From: Lentzea jiangxiensis
GTDB lineage: Bacteria; Actinomycetota; Actinomycetes; Mycobacteriales; Pseudonocardiaceae
Direction: 5' to 3'
DNA length: 64,000 nucleotides
Assembly (NCBI RefSeq): GCF_900104175.1
Contig: NZ_FNIX01000006.1
Coordinates: 124,001-188,000 of the forward strand
The position numbers were made by a program, and so were the translations under genes. This document shows positions 7,827 through 16,019 of the stretch, piece by piece (the first letter of the stretch is position 1; every line of letters begins with the position of its first letter). Below the pieces are notes generated by a model that was not told the DNA's origin, did not search any database, and was given only the letters and a program-made list of their open reading frames with translations.

Positions 7827-8405
7827 TCACGGCCGGGAAGCCGGCATTCCTGAACGGAGCTCGTCGAAAGTCGGAAACTTCGTCGCGATGTCACTACCGG
7901 TGAAGTTGCCGATCCACCCGTCGTCGTCGTGGAAGAACCGGATCGACACGTAGTCGGGCTCGGTGCCCATGTCGAACCAGTGCGTCGTGTTCGCCGGAAC
8001 GCTCAGCAGGTCGCCCGCCTCGCAGAGCACCGCGTACACCCTGTCGCCGATGTGGAGGTAGAAAACCCCTGCGCCGCGGGCGAAGTAGCGGTCCTCGTCG
8101 TCGTCGTGCGTGTGCTCGGCGAGGAACTTGTCGCGGAACTCGACGGCCTTGGCGCGGTACTCGTCGGTGTCGGTCGGGGTCATCTCCATCGCGTCGACGT
8201 AGCCGTAGCCCTCAGTTTCGCTGACGCGGGCGATCTCCTCCTCGAAGATCTGCAGGGCGTTCGCGGCGGTCACACCGTCCACAACGGACCAGCGGCTGAA
8301 GCGCACGCCGTGTTCCTCGAGGGTGGTGGTGATCTCCTCGGCGTCGGTGGTGCGCAGGACGGTCTCCTCGGGGCCGGTTTCCGGCCACACCGTCAGCAGC
8401 GTCAT
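7827..8405 (-). CDS. mtnD: Acireductone dioxygenase
   Basis: Catalyses the last chemical step of methionine salvage: acireductone plus O2 gives the 2-oxo acid precursor of methionine plus formate (Fe enzyme) or an off-pathway product (Ni enzyme). The 192-residue cupin has the metal-binding HTHDDDEDRYFARG segment (His, His, Glu-type ligands) and the second His in PANTTHWFDMG. It is the last gene of the operon; its ATG at 8405 overlaps the mtnB stop (ATGA). The family often begins with a similar LTVW(P)E stretch, which is present. Confidence 0.93.
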   Translation of the reverse strand: MTLLTVWPETGPEETVLRTTDAEEITTTLEEHGVRFSRWSVVDGVTAANALQIFEEEIARVSETEGYGYVDAMEMTPTDTDEYRAKAVEFRDKFLAEHTHDDDEDRYFARGAGVFYLHIGDRVYAVLCEAGDLLSVPANTTHWFDMGTEPDYVSIRFFHDDDGWIGNFTGSDIATKFPTFDELRSGMPASRP

Positions 8406-8998
8406 GAGTGCCTCCCCGTAAAGATGTCCCGCGTCTCCACCTTGAAGCGCAGCAGCCACTCCAGGCATTCCAGGCGGTGCCGCGCCCGCACCAGGTCGTC
8501 GCCCCACACGTACACGCCGTGGCGTGCGACGAGCAGCGCCGGCACCCTCGGGTCGAAGCCCTTCTCGAAGGCGTCGCCCAGTTCGACCATGTCCTGCGAG
8601 TTCCGCACGACCGGGATCACGACCTCCTCGTGGTCGTACCGGCCGAACCCCTTGAGCATCTCCAGGTCCTTGAGCACCACGCCGTTCGGCCAGTGCTCCG
8701 CCGCGACTACCGGCGCGAGGGCGTGGACGTGCACGACGGCGCCCGCCCCGGCCACGCTGGCGATCCGCGCGTGCAGAGCGGCCTCGGCGGACGGGACCTT
8801 GTCGCTGTCCACGGCGTTGCCGTCGACATCGATGACGACGCTGTCCTCAGCGGTGACCTCACCCTTGTCGACGCCGCTGACCGTGACGGCGAGGCGGAGC
8901 GGATCCCGTTGCAGCACAACGGAGAGGTTGCCGCTCGTGCCGCGCATCCAGCCCATCTGCGCGTAGCGGGCGCACTCGCGCGCGAGCTCCGCGGTCAC
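8402..8998 (-). CDS. mtnB: Methylthioribulose-1-phosphate dehydratase
   Basis: Class II aldolase/adducin-fold enzyme of about 198 residues that dehydrates 5-methylthioribulose-1-phosphate to the diketo compound used by MtnC. The motifs are MRGTSGNLSV (phosphate loop), the paired histidines of VVHVHALAPVV and LVARHGVYVWGDDL near the C-terminus with the third zinc His. I prefer the GTG at 8998 because it overlaps the mtnC stop as GTGA, like the other junctions of this operon; a GTG at 9010 would add four residues. MtnC directly upstream and MtnD directly downstream make the assignment firm. Confidence 0.92.
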   Translation of the reverse strand: MTAELARECARYAQMGWMRGTSGNLSVVLQRDPLRLAVTVSGVDKGEVTAEDSVVIDVDGNAVDSDKVPSAEAALHARIASVAGAGAVVHVHALAPVVAAEHWPNGVVLKDLEMLKGFGRYDHEEVVIPVVRNSQDMVELGDAFEKGFDPRVPALLVARHGVYVWGDDLVRARHRLECLEWLLRFKVETRDIFTGRHS

Positions 8999-9651
8999 GA
9001 AAGCTCCCACACCGTCGGGTGGGGCGTGAAGTCGGCGTTGCCGTACGGCTCGCCCGCGCGCGCGACGCCGACCGTCTTCCAGCCCGCCTCCAACGCGGCG
9101 TGCAGCTCGGCCGGGACGTCGCTGTAGAACGTGATGTCGTCGCTCCGCAGCGTTTCCGCGATCTTGCGGTACGACGCGGCCTCGCGCTTCGGGCCGGCGT
9201 TGACCGTGTCGAAGTGGTGCTCCAGCAACGGCGTCAGATCACCGTCGGTGGTGTGCCGGAAGAACGCGATCTGGCCCGCGACCGAGCCGCTGGAGAAGAT
9301 CGCGAGCTTCACGCCGTCCTCGTGCCACTTGCGGATGGCCGGGACGACGTCCGGGAAGAACTCCGCGACCAGGTCGCCCTGCGCGTAGCCCTGCTGCCAG
9401 ATGAGGCCCTGCAACGTCTTGAGGGGCGTGACCTTCTGGTCGGCGTCCATCCAGTCGTGCAGCGCCTTGACGACGTCGTCGTGGCCGGACAGCTCCTTGA
9501 CCTGCCGCACGGCGTCGGCGACCACCGGGTCGTCACCGTGCTGCTCGATCCACGGCCCGAGCCGCGGGCGCGCGTAGTCGTAGAGGACGACCAGCACCTG
9601 GTCCGTCGCGCTCAGCGTGCCCTCGATGTCGAGCACGACCCACTTGCTCAC
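8995..9651 (-). CDS. mtnC: Acireductone synthase (enolase-phosphatase E1)
   Basis: HAD-superfamily bifunctional enzyme of 218 residues that enolises and dephosphorylates 2,3-diketo-5-methylthiopentyl-1-phosphate. It shows the HAD motif I in variant form (VVLDIEGTLSATDQ: Asp-x-Glu-Gly-Thr, the MtnC signature), motif II around LAIFSSGS and the Lys region GPKREAASYRKI, and motif IV in ITFYSDVPAELHAAL. Start and stop each overlap a neighbouring gene by 4 bp. Its presence shows the pathway uses the separate MtnC rather than the MtnW/MtnX pair. Confidence 0.93.
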   Translation of the reverse strand: MSKWVVLDIEGTLSATDQVLVVLYDYARPRLGPWIEQHGDDPVVADAVRQVKELSGHDDVVKALHDWMDADQKVTPLKTLQGLIWQQGYAQGDLVAEFFPDVVPAIRKWHEDGVKLAIFSSGSVAGQIAFFRHTTDGDLTPLLEHHFDTVNAGPKREAASYRKIAETLRSDDITFYSDVPAELHAALEAGWKTVGVARAGEPYGNADFTPHPTVWELS

Positions 9652-10649
9652 CGCTGTTCTCCCTCGTAGTACTCGTGCAGCTCTCCGGCGCGGTAGACGC
9701 CCCTGTCCGTCACCACGTCCGTCACGAAGCGCGGCGGCGTCACGTCGAACGCCGGGTACAGCCCCTTCACCCTCGGCGTGGCGCTGGGCCTGCCGAGGAC
9801 CTGCAGCACTTCCGCGCCGTCGCGGTACTCGATCTCCACGTGCTCGGTCGTCGGCGCCAGGTGGTCCGGCGCCTGCACCTGGGCGTGGAACGGCACCCCG
9901 AACGCGTGGGCGGCGACGGCGAGACCCAGTGTGCCGACCTTGTTGACGACGTGCCCGTCCATGGTGACGCGATCGGCCGCCGTGACCAACGCGTCGACCT
10001 CGCCGCTTTGCAGGACCGCGGCGCCCATGCCGTCCGTGATGAGCGTCGTGTCGACGCCCATCTCGACCAGCGTCTCCGCGGTGAGCCTCGCCCCCTGCAG
10101 GTACGGCCGGGTCTCGGTGCAGAAGAACCGCAGCGTCTTGCCCTGCTCCTGGGCCGCCCGGACGGTCTCCGTCAGGTACAGGTCGGCCCAGCAGTGGGTC
10201 ATGACTGTGTCGTCGTCCTCCAGCAGGTTCGCGGTGTGCACGCCCAGCGCCCGGCTCTTCGCGCGGTACCGGCGGTCGCCCTCTTGCGCGCCTTGCAGGG
10301 CGTGCGCGACGTCCCGGGCGGCGTCCACGTGCTCCAGGACGATCGCGGTGGCCTTGCGCAGGGCGTTGTTGGTGCGCCTGGTGTTCTCGAGCATCAGCGC
10401 CGTCTTGCCGAGCTCGGCGCGCGCTTCCTCGAACGGTTTCCCTTCGAGGGTGCGCGCCTTGAGCACCATCGCCTGCAGCACGGCGAAGTACGGGCCCGAG
10501 GACTGGGTGACCATGTCCTCGACGGCCCGCGCGACGTCCTCGGCCGTCCGGCACAGCACCCAGTTCCGCTCGAACGGGAACCGCCGGCGGTCGAGGATCA
10601 GGACGCCGTCGTCGGTGAGCCGGACGGAGTCGGCGAGGACCGGCTGCAT
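9648..10649 (-). CDS. mtnA: S-methyl-5-thioribose-1-phosphate isomerase
   Basis: Isomerises methylthioribose-1-phosphate to methylthioribulose-1-phosphate; related to eIF2B subunits. The 333-residue protein has the two catalytic regions of MtnA: a Cys in VMTHCWADLYLTE (usually THCNAG) and an Asp in ALVTAADRVTMDGHVVNKVGT. The context (mtnC, mtnB, mtnD downstream) supports the name. The HCWAD variant of the Cys loop departs from the common motif. It starts at ATG 10649, sharing one base with the stop of the monooxygenase gene (TGATG). The usual partner kinase MtnK is absent here, so the substrate probably comes from an MTA phosphorylase encoded elsewhere. Confidence 0.88.
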   Translation of the reverse strand: MQPVLADSVRLTDDGVLILDRRRFPFERNWVLCRTAEDVARAVEDMVTQSSGPYFAVLQAMVLKARTLEGKPFEEARAELGKTALMLENTRRTNNALRKATAIVLEHVDAARDVAHALQGAQEGDRRYRAKSRALGVHTANLLEDDDTVMTHCWADLYLTETVRAAQEQGKTLRFFCTETRPYLQGARLTAETLVEMGVDTTLITDGMGAAVLQSGEVDALVTAADRVTMDGHVVNKVGTLGLAVAAHAFGVPFHAQVQAPDHLAPTTEHVEIEYRDGAEVLQVLGRPSATPRVKGLYPAFDVTPPRFVTDVVTDRGVYRAGELHEYYEGEQR

Positions 10650-11749
10650 CAGCTGTACCCGGTGTAGGCGGGGCGTGCGCCGGTCAGGAAGTTCTCGCCG
10701 ACCTCGCGTGCCTTGTAGACGACCGGGTCGTGCAGCGTGAGCGTGCGCGCGTTGCGCCAGAAGCGGTCCACGCCGTGCTTGGCGGCCGTACCGCGCGCGC
10801 CGACCTGCTCGAAGATGCGGCTGGTGACCTCGTTGACGAGCTTGGTGCTGACGACCTTCGCCTCGGAGATCGTGACGGCGACCTCGGCCCGCTTCGCCTG
10901 GGTGAGGTGGCGGCCGAACTCGCTGGCCTCGTGCAGCCGGCGGGCGGCGTCGTCGGCGAGCAGCCCGGCGGCCCTGGTCTGCGCCACCATCTCGCCGTAC
11001 GCGACGACGATGTACGGGTCCTCGGTGGCGGCCTCGACACCGCTGACGAACCACGGGCGGGTCTTGGTGCGGGTGTAGTCGGCGGCCTCCGCGAGCGCGC
11101 CCTCCGCGATGGCCACGTAGAGCTGGGCGAGCACGAGCTGGAAGCCGAGGGCGGCGAGGCTGAGGCGCGGGTCCTCCCCCGCGGGCTGCACGCCGAGGAC
11201 CTCCGTGACCTCGACGTCCTCGAAGGCGACACCACCGGACGCCGTGAGGCGCTGGCCGATGTTGTCCCAGTCGTCCAGGTAGGTGATACCGCCGGCCTTG
11301 GCGTCGAGCAGGAACGTGAGCTTCTCGCCGTTGTCCGCGCGGGTCGCGCTGACCACGAGCCGGTCGGCCACGGCCGCTCCGGTGGCGAACGTCTTGCGCC
11401 CGTTGAGCGTGTAGCCGTTCTCGGCGGGCGTGAGCTCGAGGGCCGCGTCGAGGGGGTTGCTGACGCCCGCCCAGAACTGGTCGCGGTCCCTGCCGAACGG
11501 GACGTCGAAGAGGCCGCTGCGCCAGATCTGCAGGTAGTGGTACCCGAGGAGGTGCCCGATGTTGGCGTCGGCGGCACCGACGACCCTGGTCACCCGCTGC
11601 TGGGTCGCCCAGTCGTCGACGTTGAGCAGACCGCTCTGCCGGAGCAGTTCCACCTCTTTGGCCGGTGGCTGGTTGGCCCGGTCCCTCTCCGCGGCGTCGG
11701 ACCTGAGCGTCGCCGCGACCTCGTGCGCGACGTCCAGCCAGTTCGTCAT
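10649..11749 (-). CDS. Acyl-CoA-dehydrogenase-fold flavin monooxygenase, DszC/SfnB-like
   Basis: First gene of the salvage operon, 366 residues. The fold is that of acyl-CoA dehydrogenases, but the sequence follows the FMNH2-dependent DszC/SfnB group used to oxidise organosulfur compounds (NGYTLNGRKTFATGAAVADRL, DDWDNIGQRLTASGGVAFEDVEV, and the C-terminal RNARTLTLHDPVVYKAREVG). The last motif is characteristic of that group. The substrate is unknown. The 1-bp overlap with mtnA ties it to sulfur metabolism, and it probably needs an FMN reductase encoded elsewhere. ATG at 11749 has a GGAG-type ribosome site. Confidence 0.82.
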   Translation of the reverse strand: MTNWLDVAHEVAATLRSDAAERDRANQPPAKEVELLRQSGLLNVDDWATQQRVTRVVGAADANIGHLLGYHYLQIWRSGLFDVPFGRDRDQFWAGVSNPLDAALELTPAENGYTLNGRKTFATGAAVADRLVVSATRADNGEKLTFLLDAKAGGITYLDDWDNIGQRLTASGGVAFEDVEVTEVLGVQPAGEDPRLSLAALGFQLVLAQLYVAIAEGALAEAADYTRTKTRPWFVSGVEAATEDPYIVVAYGEMVAQTRAAGLLADDAARRLHEASEFGRHLTQAKRAEVAVTISEAKVVSTKLVNEVTSRIFEQVGARGTAAKHGVDRFWRNARTLTLHDPVVYKAREVGENFLTGARPAYTGYS

Positions 11750-11891
11750 CCCTGCTCCTCTCAGCGGTACCCGGTCCAACTTACTTCTTCACACCACCGG
11801 GCTAACCACGATGTGGGAGGACCCGTCCACTGGCAGACTTTCCCGGGCACCCCGCTCGGCGGGGGCACCCACCATCTAGGGAGCAATCGGT

Positions 11892-12095
11892 ATGGCGCAG
11901 GGCACTGTCAAGTGGTTCAACGGCGAGAAGGGCTTCGGATTCATCGCGCAGGACGGCGGTGGTCCGGACGTCTTCGTGCACTACTCGCAGATCCAGGGCA
12001 ACGGCTTCAAGTCGCTGGAGGAGCAGCAGCGTGTGGAGTTCGAGATCGGCCAGGGTCAGAAGGGGCCGCAGGCGCAGGCCGTCCGCGCGCTCTGA
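11892..12095 (+). CDS. Cold-shock protein (CspA family)
   Basis: A 67-residue single cold-shock domain that binds single-stranded RNA/DNA. RNP1 is KGFGFI and RNP2 VFVHY; the N-terminus [10 protein letters not shown] and the C-terminal [11 protein letters not shown] are standard for actinobacterial Csp proteins. The start has GGGAG at good spacing, and the 140-bp region upstream, shared with the divergent salvage operon, presumably carries both promoters. A strong terminator follows 12 bp after the stop, so the gene is monocistronic. Confidence 0.95.
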   Translation: MAQGTVKWFNGEKGFGFIAQDGGGPDVFVHYSQIQGNGFKSLEEQQRVEFEIGQGQKGPQAQAVRAL

Positions 12096-12107
12096 CTCCG
12101 CTCTCCG

Positions 12108-12141
12108 AGGCCCGTCCGGCTGCGCGCCGGGCGGGCCTTTT
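12108..12141 (+). terminator. Rho-independent terminator of the cold-shock gene
   Basis: A 13-bp stem (AGGCCCGTCCGGC / GCCGGGCGGGCCT, one G-T pair) with a 5-base loop is followed by TTTT. Confidence 0.88.
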
Positions 12142-12833
12142 GGCGCTCCGACAGCCTCTCACCTGCGGTTACCGAAATTGTCAGACCTGCCTGTCATGGT
12201 GATCACAGCACTTCGTCCGGGGTGCCACGACTTCTCGGAAGGCTGGTCCTGTCATGCGTGTTGTCGCGTCTCTTCGTGGTGCGGGTGTCGTCCGCTCGTC
12301 GGTCCTGGCGCGACCGCTCGGTGCCGAGCACCGGGGCTTGCCGCAGGGTCGTCGGGTGACCGGGCCTGGGCATGTCGCGCCCTCTCGCCGGGAGCGGTGA
12401 CGGGCTGCAGGCGCGGAGCATCGTTCGCATCGACGGTGGAGGCCGGGCGGTGTCCCGGGATGGCCGACCGGGAGCTGAACGACGTGACGGGGCGACGCGG
12501 GCCTGAGCGGGCTTGGTGACCGTCGAGGTGAGACGAGCCGCGAGGTGGCCCCGGTGACGAAGCGGGCGTCGCAGCCCGTCGGCCGCGACGCCTCCACTTC
12601 CCGCCGCGGGATCGACGGCTGGGGAACAAGTGGCAACCGAGGGAGTCGAACCCTGCGCGGCTTGTGAAGGCGGCGCCCGAGTACCGGCCCTAACCCTTCG
12701 GTTGGGCGACGGCTGCCGTGGAGTTGTACTACCTCTCAAGAGGGCTCTTCGGCACGTGAGATACCCACAGTGTTAAACGTCCAAACGCCTGAAGGCTTTT
12801 CATGTTTCACGGGTGTAGGTGACCCTGTTCACC
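12142..12833. other. Gene-poor stretch of about 690 bp
   Basis: No open frame here looks like a real protein: those present are Arg/Pro/Ser-rich, typical of non-coding frames in high-GC DNA, and lack domains or a ribosome site. The only structured element I can support is the tRNA-like segment at 12631-12717. The AT-richer part at 12765-12833 probably carries the promoter of the secreted phospholipase-like gene. Confidence 0.5.
12631..12717 (-). other. tRNA-like sequence, probably a degenerate tRNA
   Basis: Read on the minus strand, an 87-base segment begins GGCAGCC and ends GGTTGCC-A, giving a 7-bp acceptor stem with one G-T pair. Next to the 3' side is a canonical T loop, GGGTTCGACTCCC, with 4 of 5 stem pairs. 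The middle contains CCTTCACAAG, which resembles an anticodon loop, but its flanks do not form a good 5-bp stem and no standard D arm can be drawn. This fits a decayed tRNA or a tRNA-derived attachment remnant better than a working tRNA. No integrase lies nearby. Confidence 0.4.
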
Positions 12834-14030
12834 ATGCGATACCTCCCTGCTGTCGCGGCCCTGCTGCTACTCCCCCTGGTGCCCGCCACCGCGCAAGCGG
12901 CTCCGTCGGGCACGTTCTACGTCACCGGTGTCAGGACGGGGCTCAACGTCGCCCAGAGCGGCACCGGGCTCGCGCTGCACCGGCCGAAGGGCAATGAGGA
13001 CCACCAGCAATGGCGGCTGAGCGACGGGAGGTTCGAGAACACCGACTCGCCGGGTCAGTGCATCACCCGCCAGCTCACCATGGGTTCGTGTTCGCAGGCG
13101 GACGCGGTTCACGAGTTCCGGCAGTTCGGTGATCAGTGGGAGTTCTTCGGCCTCGGTGGCGAGACGCGCTGGTACCTGACGCCGGTGCAGAACCAGACGT
13201 CTCCGATGCCCCAGGACCCGCGGCTCGACCAGATGACGTTCCTGACCGCCCACAACGCCTATGCGAACGGGGTGGACGGCGGGTTCGCGCCTCCGTTCGT
13301 CAACCTCGCCAAGAACCAGACGCGTGGCATCGTGCAGCAGCTCAGCGATGGCGTCCGGGGCTTCATGCTCGACATCCACCAGACGCCGGACGGCGCGGTC
13401 CTGTGCCACAACAGCTGCACGCTGGTGAGCAAGCCGGTGGCGCTGAACGTGGACGTCCAGCGGATCGTGGACTTCCTGAAGAACAACCGCGGCGAGATCG
13501 TCACGGTCTTCCTGGAGGACTACGTCGACGCGAACACGCTCCGGGCCGAGCTGCGCAAGGTGCGGGGGCTGGGTGACGTCCTGTACCGGGCCGAGGGCGT
13601 GCAGCAGAACGGCTGGCCCACGCGCAGCCAGATGGTGGACAGCGGCAAGCGGCTGATCATCTTCACCGACCACGGGAAGGACGGGCGCGAGGACAGCGGC
13701 GTGCTGTACCAGAAGGACTGGACCGTCGAGAACCACTGGTCGATGGGCTCGGGGCTCGGCAGTTCCGACTGGTCCTGTTACAGCCGATGGGATGACAAAC
13801 CGCTCACGGCGACCGGGAGCTTCCAGCCGTTGTTCGTCATGAACCACTTCCGCGACGTTCCGTTCAGCAGCACCGCGACGACGGACAACAGCAAGCTCGT
13901 GAACCGCGCCCAGCAGTTCTGCCAGCCCGCGGCGAGGAAGAAGCCGAACTTCCTCGCGGTCGACCTCTACCACCTGGGCGACGCCCAAGGAGCCGTCAGC
14001 ACGCTCAACTCATACGTGTACAGGCCGTAG
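12834..14030 (+). CDS. Secreted phosphatidylinositol-phospholipase-C-domain protein
   Basis: Exported protein of 398 residues. A Sec signal peptide (MRYLPAVAALLLLPLVPATAQA) is followed by an N-terminal segment of roughly 110 residues that looks like a lectin-type beta-trefoil fragment (HQQWRLSDG, QCITRQ). The PI-PLC X domain starts near FLTAHNAYANG, with one catalytic His there and the second in AVLCHNSCTL; the metal-free bacterial active-site pattern is complete enough to suggest activity. The remainder contains DLYHLGDAQGAV at the C-terminus. The substrate (phosphatidylinositol or a phosphodiester analogue) is inferred. The ATG at 12834 is preferred over the GTG at 12819 because it gives a cleaner signal peptide. 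Confidence 0.82.
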   Translation: MRYLPAVAALLLLPLVPATAQAAPSGTFYVTGVRTGLNVAQSGTGLALHRPKGNEDHQQWRLSDGRFENTDSPGQCITRQLTMGSCSQADAVHEFRQFGDQWEFFGLGGETRWYLTPVQNQTSPMPQDPRLDQMTFLTAHNAYANGVDGGFAPPFVNLAKNQTRGIVQQLSDGVRGFMLDIHQTPDGAVLCHNSCTLVSKPVALNVDVQRIVDFLKNNRGEIVTVFLEDYVDANTLRAELRKVRGLGDVLYRAEGVQQNGWPTRSQMVDSGKRLIIFTDHGKDGREDSGVLYQKDWTVENHWSMGSGLGSSDWSCYSRWDDKPLTATGSFQPLFVMNHFRDVPFSSTATTDNSKLVNRAQQFCQPAARKKPNFLAVDLYHLGDAQGAVSTLNSYVYRP

Positions 14031-14060
14031 CCCAAATCGTGGGAGTTGTACGCTCCGCGC

Positions 14061-15137
14061 ATGGCCTCGATCCTGTTCACGCGCGGAGCGCCCTCTCTCG
14101 ACATCATCGACCAGGAAGGTCTGCGCGAAGCAGCGCAGAAAGCCTTCACGGACGACCCCGGCGGCACCTTCGCGTACGGCACGAGCGTCGGTTACGTGCC
14201 GCTGCGCGCGTGGCTGGCCGAGCAGCACGGTGTCGAGGCGGAGCAGGTGCTCGTCACCAACGGTTCCATGCAGGCCGACGCGTTCCTGTTCGAGCTGCTC
14301 GTCGACGAGGGCGACGACGTGGTGGTCGAGGCCCCGACCTACGACCGCACGCTGCTGAACCTGCGCCAGCGCGGCGCGAACATCCACGCGATCGAGCTGG
14401 AGACCGACGGCATCAACGTCGACGCGCTCGAGAAGCTGCTGGAGAGCGGGGTGCGCCCGAAGCTCGCGCACATCATCCCGAACTTCCACAACCCGGCCGG
14501 CTACACGCTGTCCGAGGCGAAGCGCACGCGCCTGCTGGAGCTCTCGGCCCAGTACGACTTCGTGCTGTTCGAGGACGACCCGTACGTGAAGGTGCGGTTC
14601 GAGGGCGAGCCGCTGCCGACGATGCTGTCGCAGGACGAGAACGAGAAGGTCGTCTACGCGTCCTCGTTCTCGAAGACCATGGCGCCCGGCATCCGCTGCG
14701 GCTACCTGGTGGGGCCCAAGGCCGTCATCAAGAGCATCCAGGACATCGCCACCACCACGTACATCTCGCCGAACATGGTGGCGCAGTCGATCGTGAACTC
14801 GTACTGCCGCTCCGGCCGTCTCGAGGAGTCGGTCGCGAACGTCCGCACCGCGCTGCGCGCCCGCAAGGACGCCCTGGTCGCCGCGCTGCGGCGCGAGCTG
14901 CCGGAGGCCGTCTTCACCGCTCCGCAGGGCGGCTACTTCATGTGGGTCGAGCTGCCGGGCGTGTCGATCGACAAGCTCGTGCCGGTCGCCAAGGAGCACG
15001 GCGTCGAGTTCGTGAAGGGCTCCGACTTCCTGCTGGAGGGCGGCGACAACGCCATCCGCCTCGCGTTCTCGGGCGTGACGCCGGAGCAGATCGACGAGGG
15101 CATCACGCGCCTCGCCGCGGCCGTTCGCTCGCTCTGA
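14061..15137 (+). CDS. PLP-dependent class I/II aminotransferase
   Basis: Fold-type I aminotransferase of 358 residues, close in pattern to LysN/2-aminoadipate and MocR-related aminotransferases but without an N-terminal HTH. The PLP Lys lies in SSFSKTMAPGIRCGY; NFHNPAGYT and FEDDPYVKVRF are the conserved Asn and Asp-Tyr regions; the C-terminal Arg is in NAIRLAFSG. The substrate amino acid cannot be told from the sequence. The ATG at 14061 follows a 30-bp gap after the phospholipase gene. Its 3' end overlaps the convergent glycosyltransferase by 35 bp. Confidence 0.87.
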   Translation: MASILFTRGAPSLDIIDQEGLREAAQKAFTDDPGGTFAYGTSVGYVPLRAWLAEQHGVEAEQVLVTNGSMQADAFLFELLVDEGDDVVVEAPTYDRTLLNLRQRGANIHAIELETDGINVDALEKLLESGVRPKLAHIIPNFHNPAGYTLSEAKRTRLLELSAQYDFVLFEDDPYVKVRFEGEPLPTMLSQDENEKVVYASSFSKTMAPGIRCGYLVGPKAVIKSIQDIATTTYISPNMVAQSIVNSYCRSGRLEESVANVRTALRARKDALVAALRRELPEAVFTAPQGGYFMWVELPGVSIDKLVPVAKEHGVEFVKGSDFLLEGGDNAIRLAFSGVTPEQIDEGITRLAAAVRSL

Positions 15138-15927
15138 TCTGCGCTTCCAGGTGTTCCGGCAGCCCACGGCGCTGCCGGAGCGCCTGGTGCAGGCGCGGTA
15201 GCGCGGCCCGGAACGCCCGCGGGTCCTTCAACGACACCGCCAGAGCCGTGGTCACGGGCCTGCGCATCCACGAGGTCAGCACCGCGTTGCGCCGCTGCAC
15301 GACCTCCCCGTCCGGCTCCCGTCCGGTGGCCGGGTGGTGGTGCGCCACCACGTCCTCGACGTAGCAGAGCGCCCACCCCGCCGCCGCGAGGTCCCACGAC
15401 AGCAACGTCTCCTCGCCGCGGAAGAACAACACCGGGCTGAACCCACCCACCTCCAGGAACGCCTGCCGCCGCACGACGGCCGAGCAGGCCAGGAACCCGA
15501 GCACCGCCGGTCCCGCGACGCCTTCACCGAGCGGGCTGTCCCGCAGCAGCGGGGTGATCGGGTCGGGGGTCTCCGCCGGACCGACCAGCGTGTGCGCGGC
15601 TATCACCGCCAGGTCCGGGTGTTCGTCGAAGATCGGTTCGGCCCGTTCGAGAGCGTTGGGCGCCCACCAGGAGTCGTCGTCCGCGAAGGCCACGAACGGT
15701 GTTCGCGCCGCCTGCACGCCGAGGTTGCGCGCGACCGCGCCCCGGTTGACCGCCGACTCCAGCACCAGGACGTGCGGGAAATCCTTGTGCACACGGGAAA
15801 CCGTGTCGTCCGAGGACGCGTTGTCGACCAGGATCACGGGCACCGCGAGCTCGCTGAGGCGCGACAGCGTGCGGAGCAGGCTGTCCGCGCGGTTCCGCGA
15901 GGCGATCACGACGGTCGTCCGGGCCAT
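15103..15927 (-). CDS. Family 2 glycosyltransferase
   Basis: GT-A-fold transferase of 274 residues. It starts at ATG 15927 with ARTTVVIASRNRADSLLRTL, the nucleotide-binding strand of GT2 enzymes, followed by ILVDNASSDDT and the metal-binding DDDSWW (DXD). A second acidic motif, FRGEETLLSWDLAAAGW, matches the catalytic base region (ED/EE-x-L-SWDLA). There are no membrane segments, so it is probably cytoplasmic or peripheral. The donor and acceptor are unknown and no sugar-biosynthesis genes flank it. Confidence 0.85.
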   Translation of the reverse strand: MARTTVVIASRNRADSLLRTLSRLSELAVPVILVDNASSDDTVSRVHKDFPHVLVLESAVNRGAVARNLGVQAARTPFVAFADDDSWWAPNALERAEPIFDEHPDLAVIAAHTLVGPAETPDPITPLLRDSPLGEGVAGPAVLGFLACSAVVRRQAFLEVGGFSPVLFFRGEETLLSWDLAAAGWALCYVEDVVAHHHPATGREPDGEVVQRRNAVLTSWMRRPVTTALAVSLKDPRAFRAALPRLHQALRQRRGLPEHLEAQIRASERPRRGA

Positions 15928-15953
15928 GAAGTCGTCTACCCCGTGACCCACCC

Positions 15954-16002
15954 TTGACACTTTGACATGAAGTGACATTAAAACTGGCAGTAACTGACAC
16001 TT
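15954..16002. promoter_or_regulatory. Candidate TetR operator and promoter region
   Basis: An AT-rich island between the divergent GT2 and TetR genes. TGACACTT occurs at 15955-15962 and 15995-16002, and the near-inverted AAGTGACA at 15970-15977 pairs with the first copy to form a dyad with one mismatch. TTGACA at 15954 could serve as a -35 element. Autoregulation by the TetR protein encoded 18 bp downstream is the natural reading, but it is inference. Confidence 0.45.
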
Positions 16003-16019
16003 TGGGCTAGGTTGGCCGC

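Noticed and set aside
12631-12717. Selenocysteine tRNA as an explanation of the tRNA-like segment
   Set aside because: The anticodon stem does not pair around TTCA and the long D stem is missing.
12203-12739. 178-residue minus-strand frame in the gap after the cold-shock gene
   Set aside because: Composition is mostly Arg, Ser, Pro and Thr, no ribosome site, and it runs through the tRNA-like segment.
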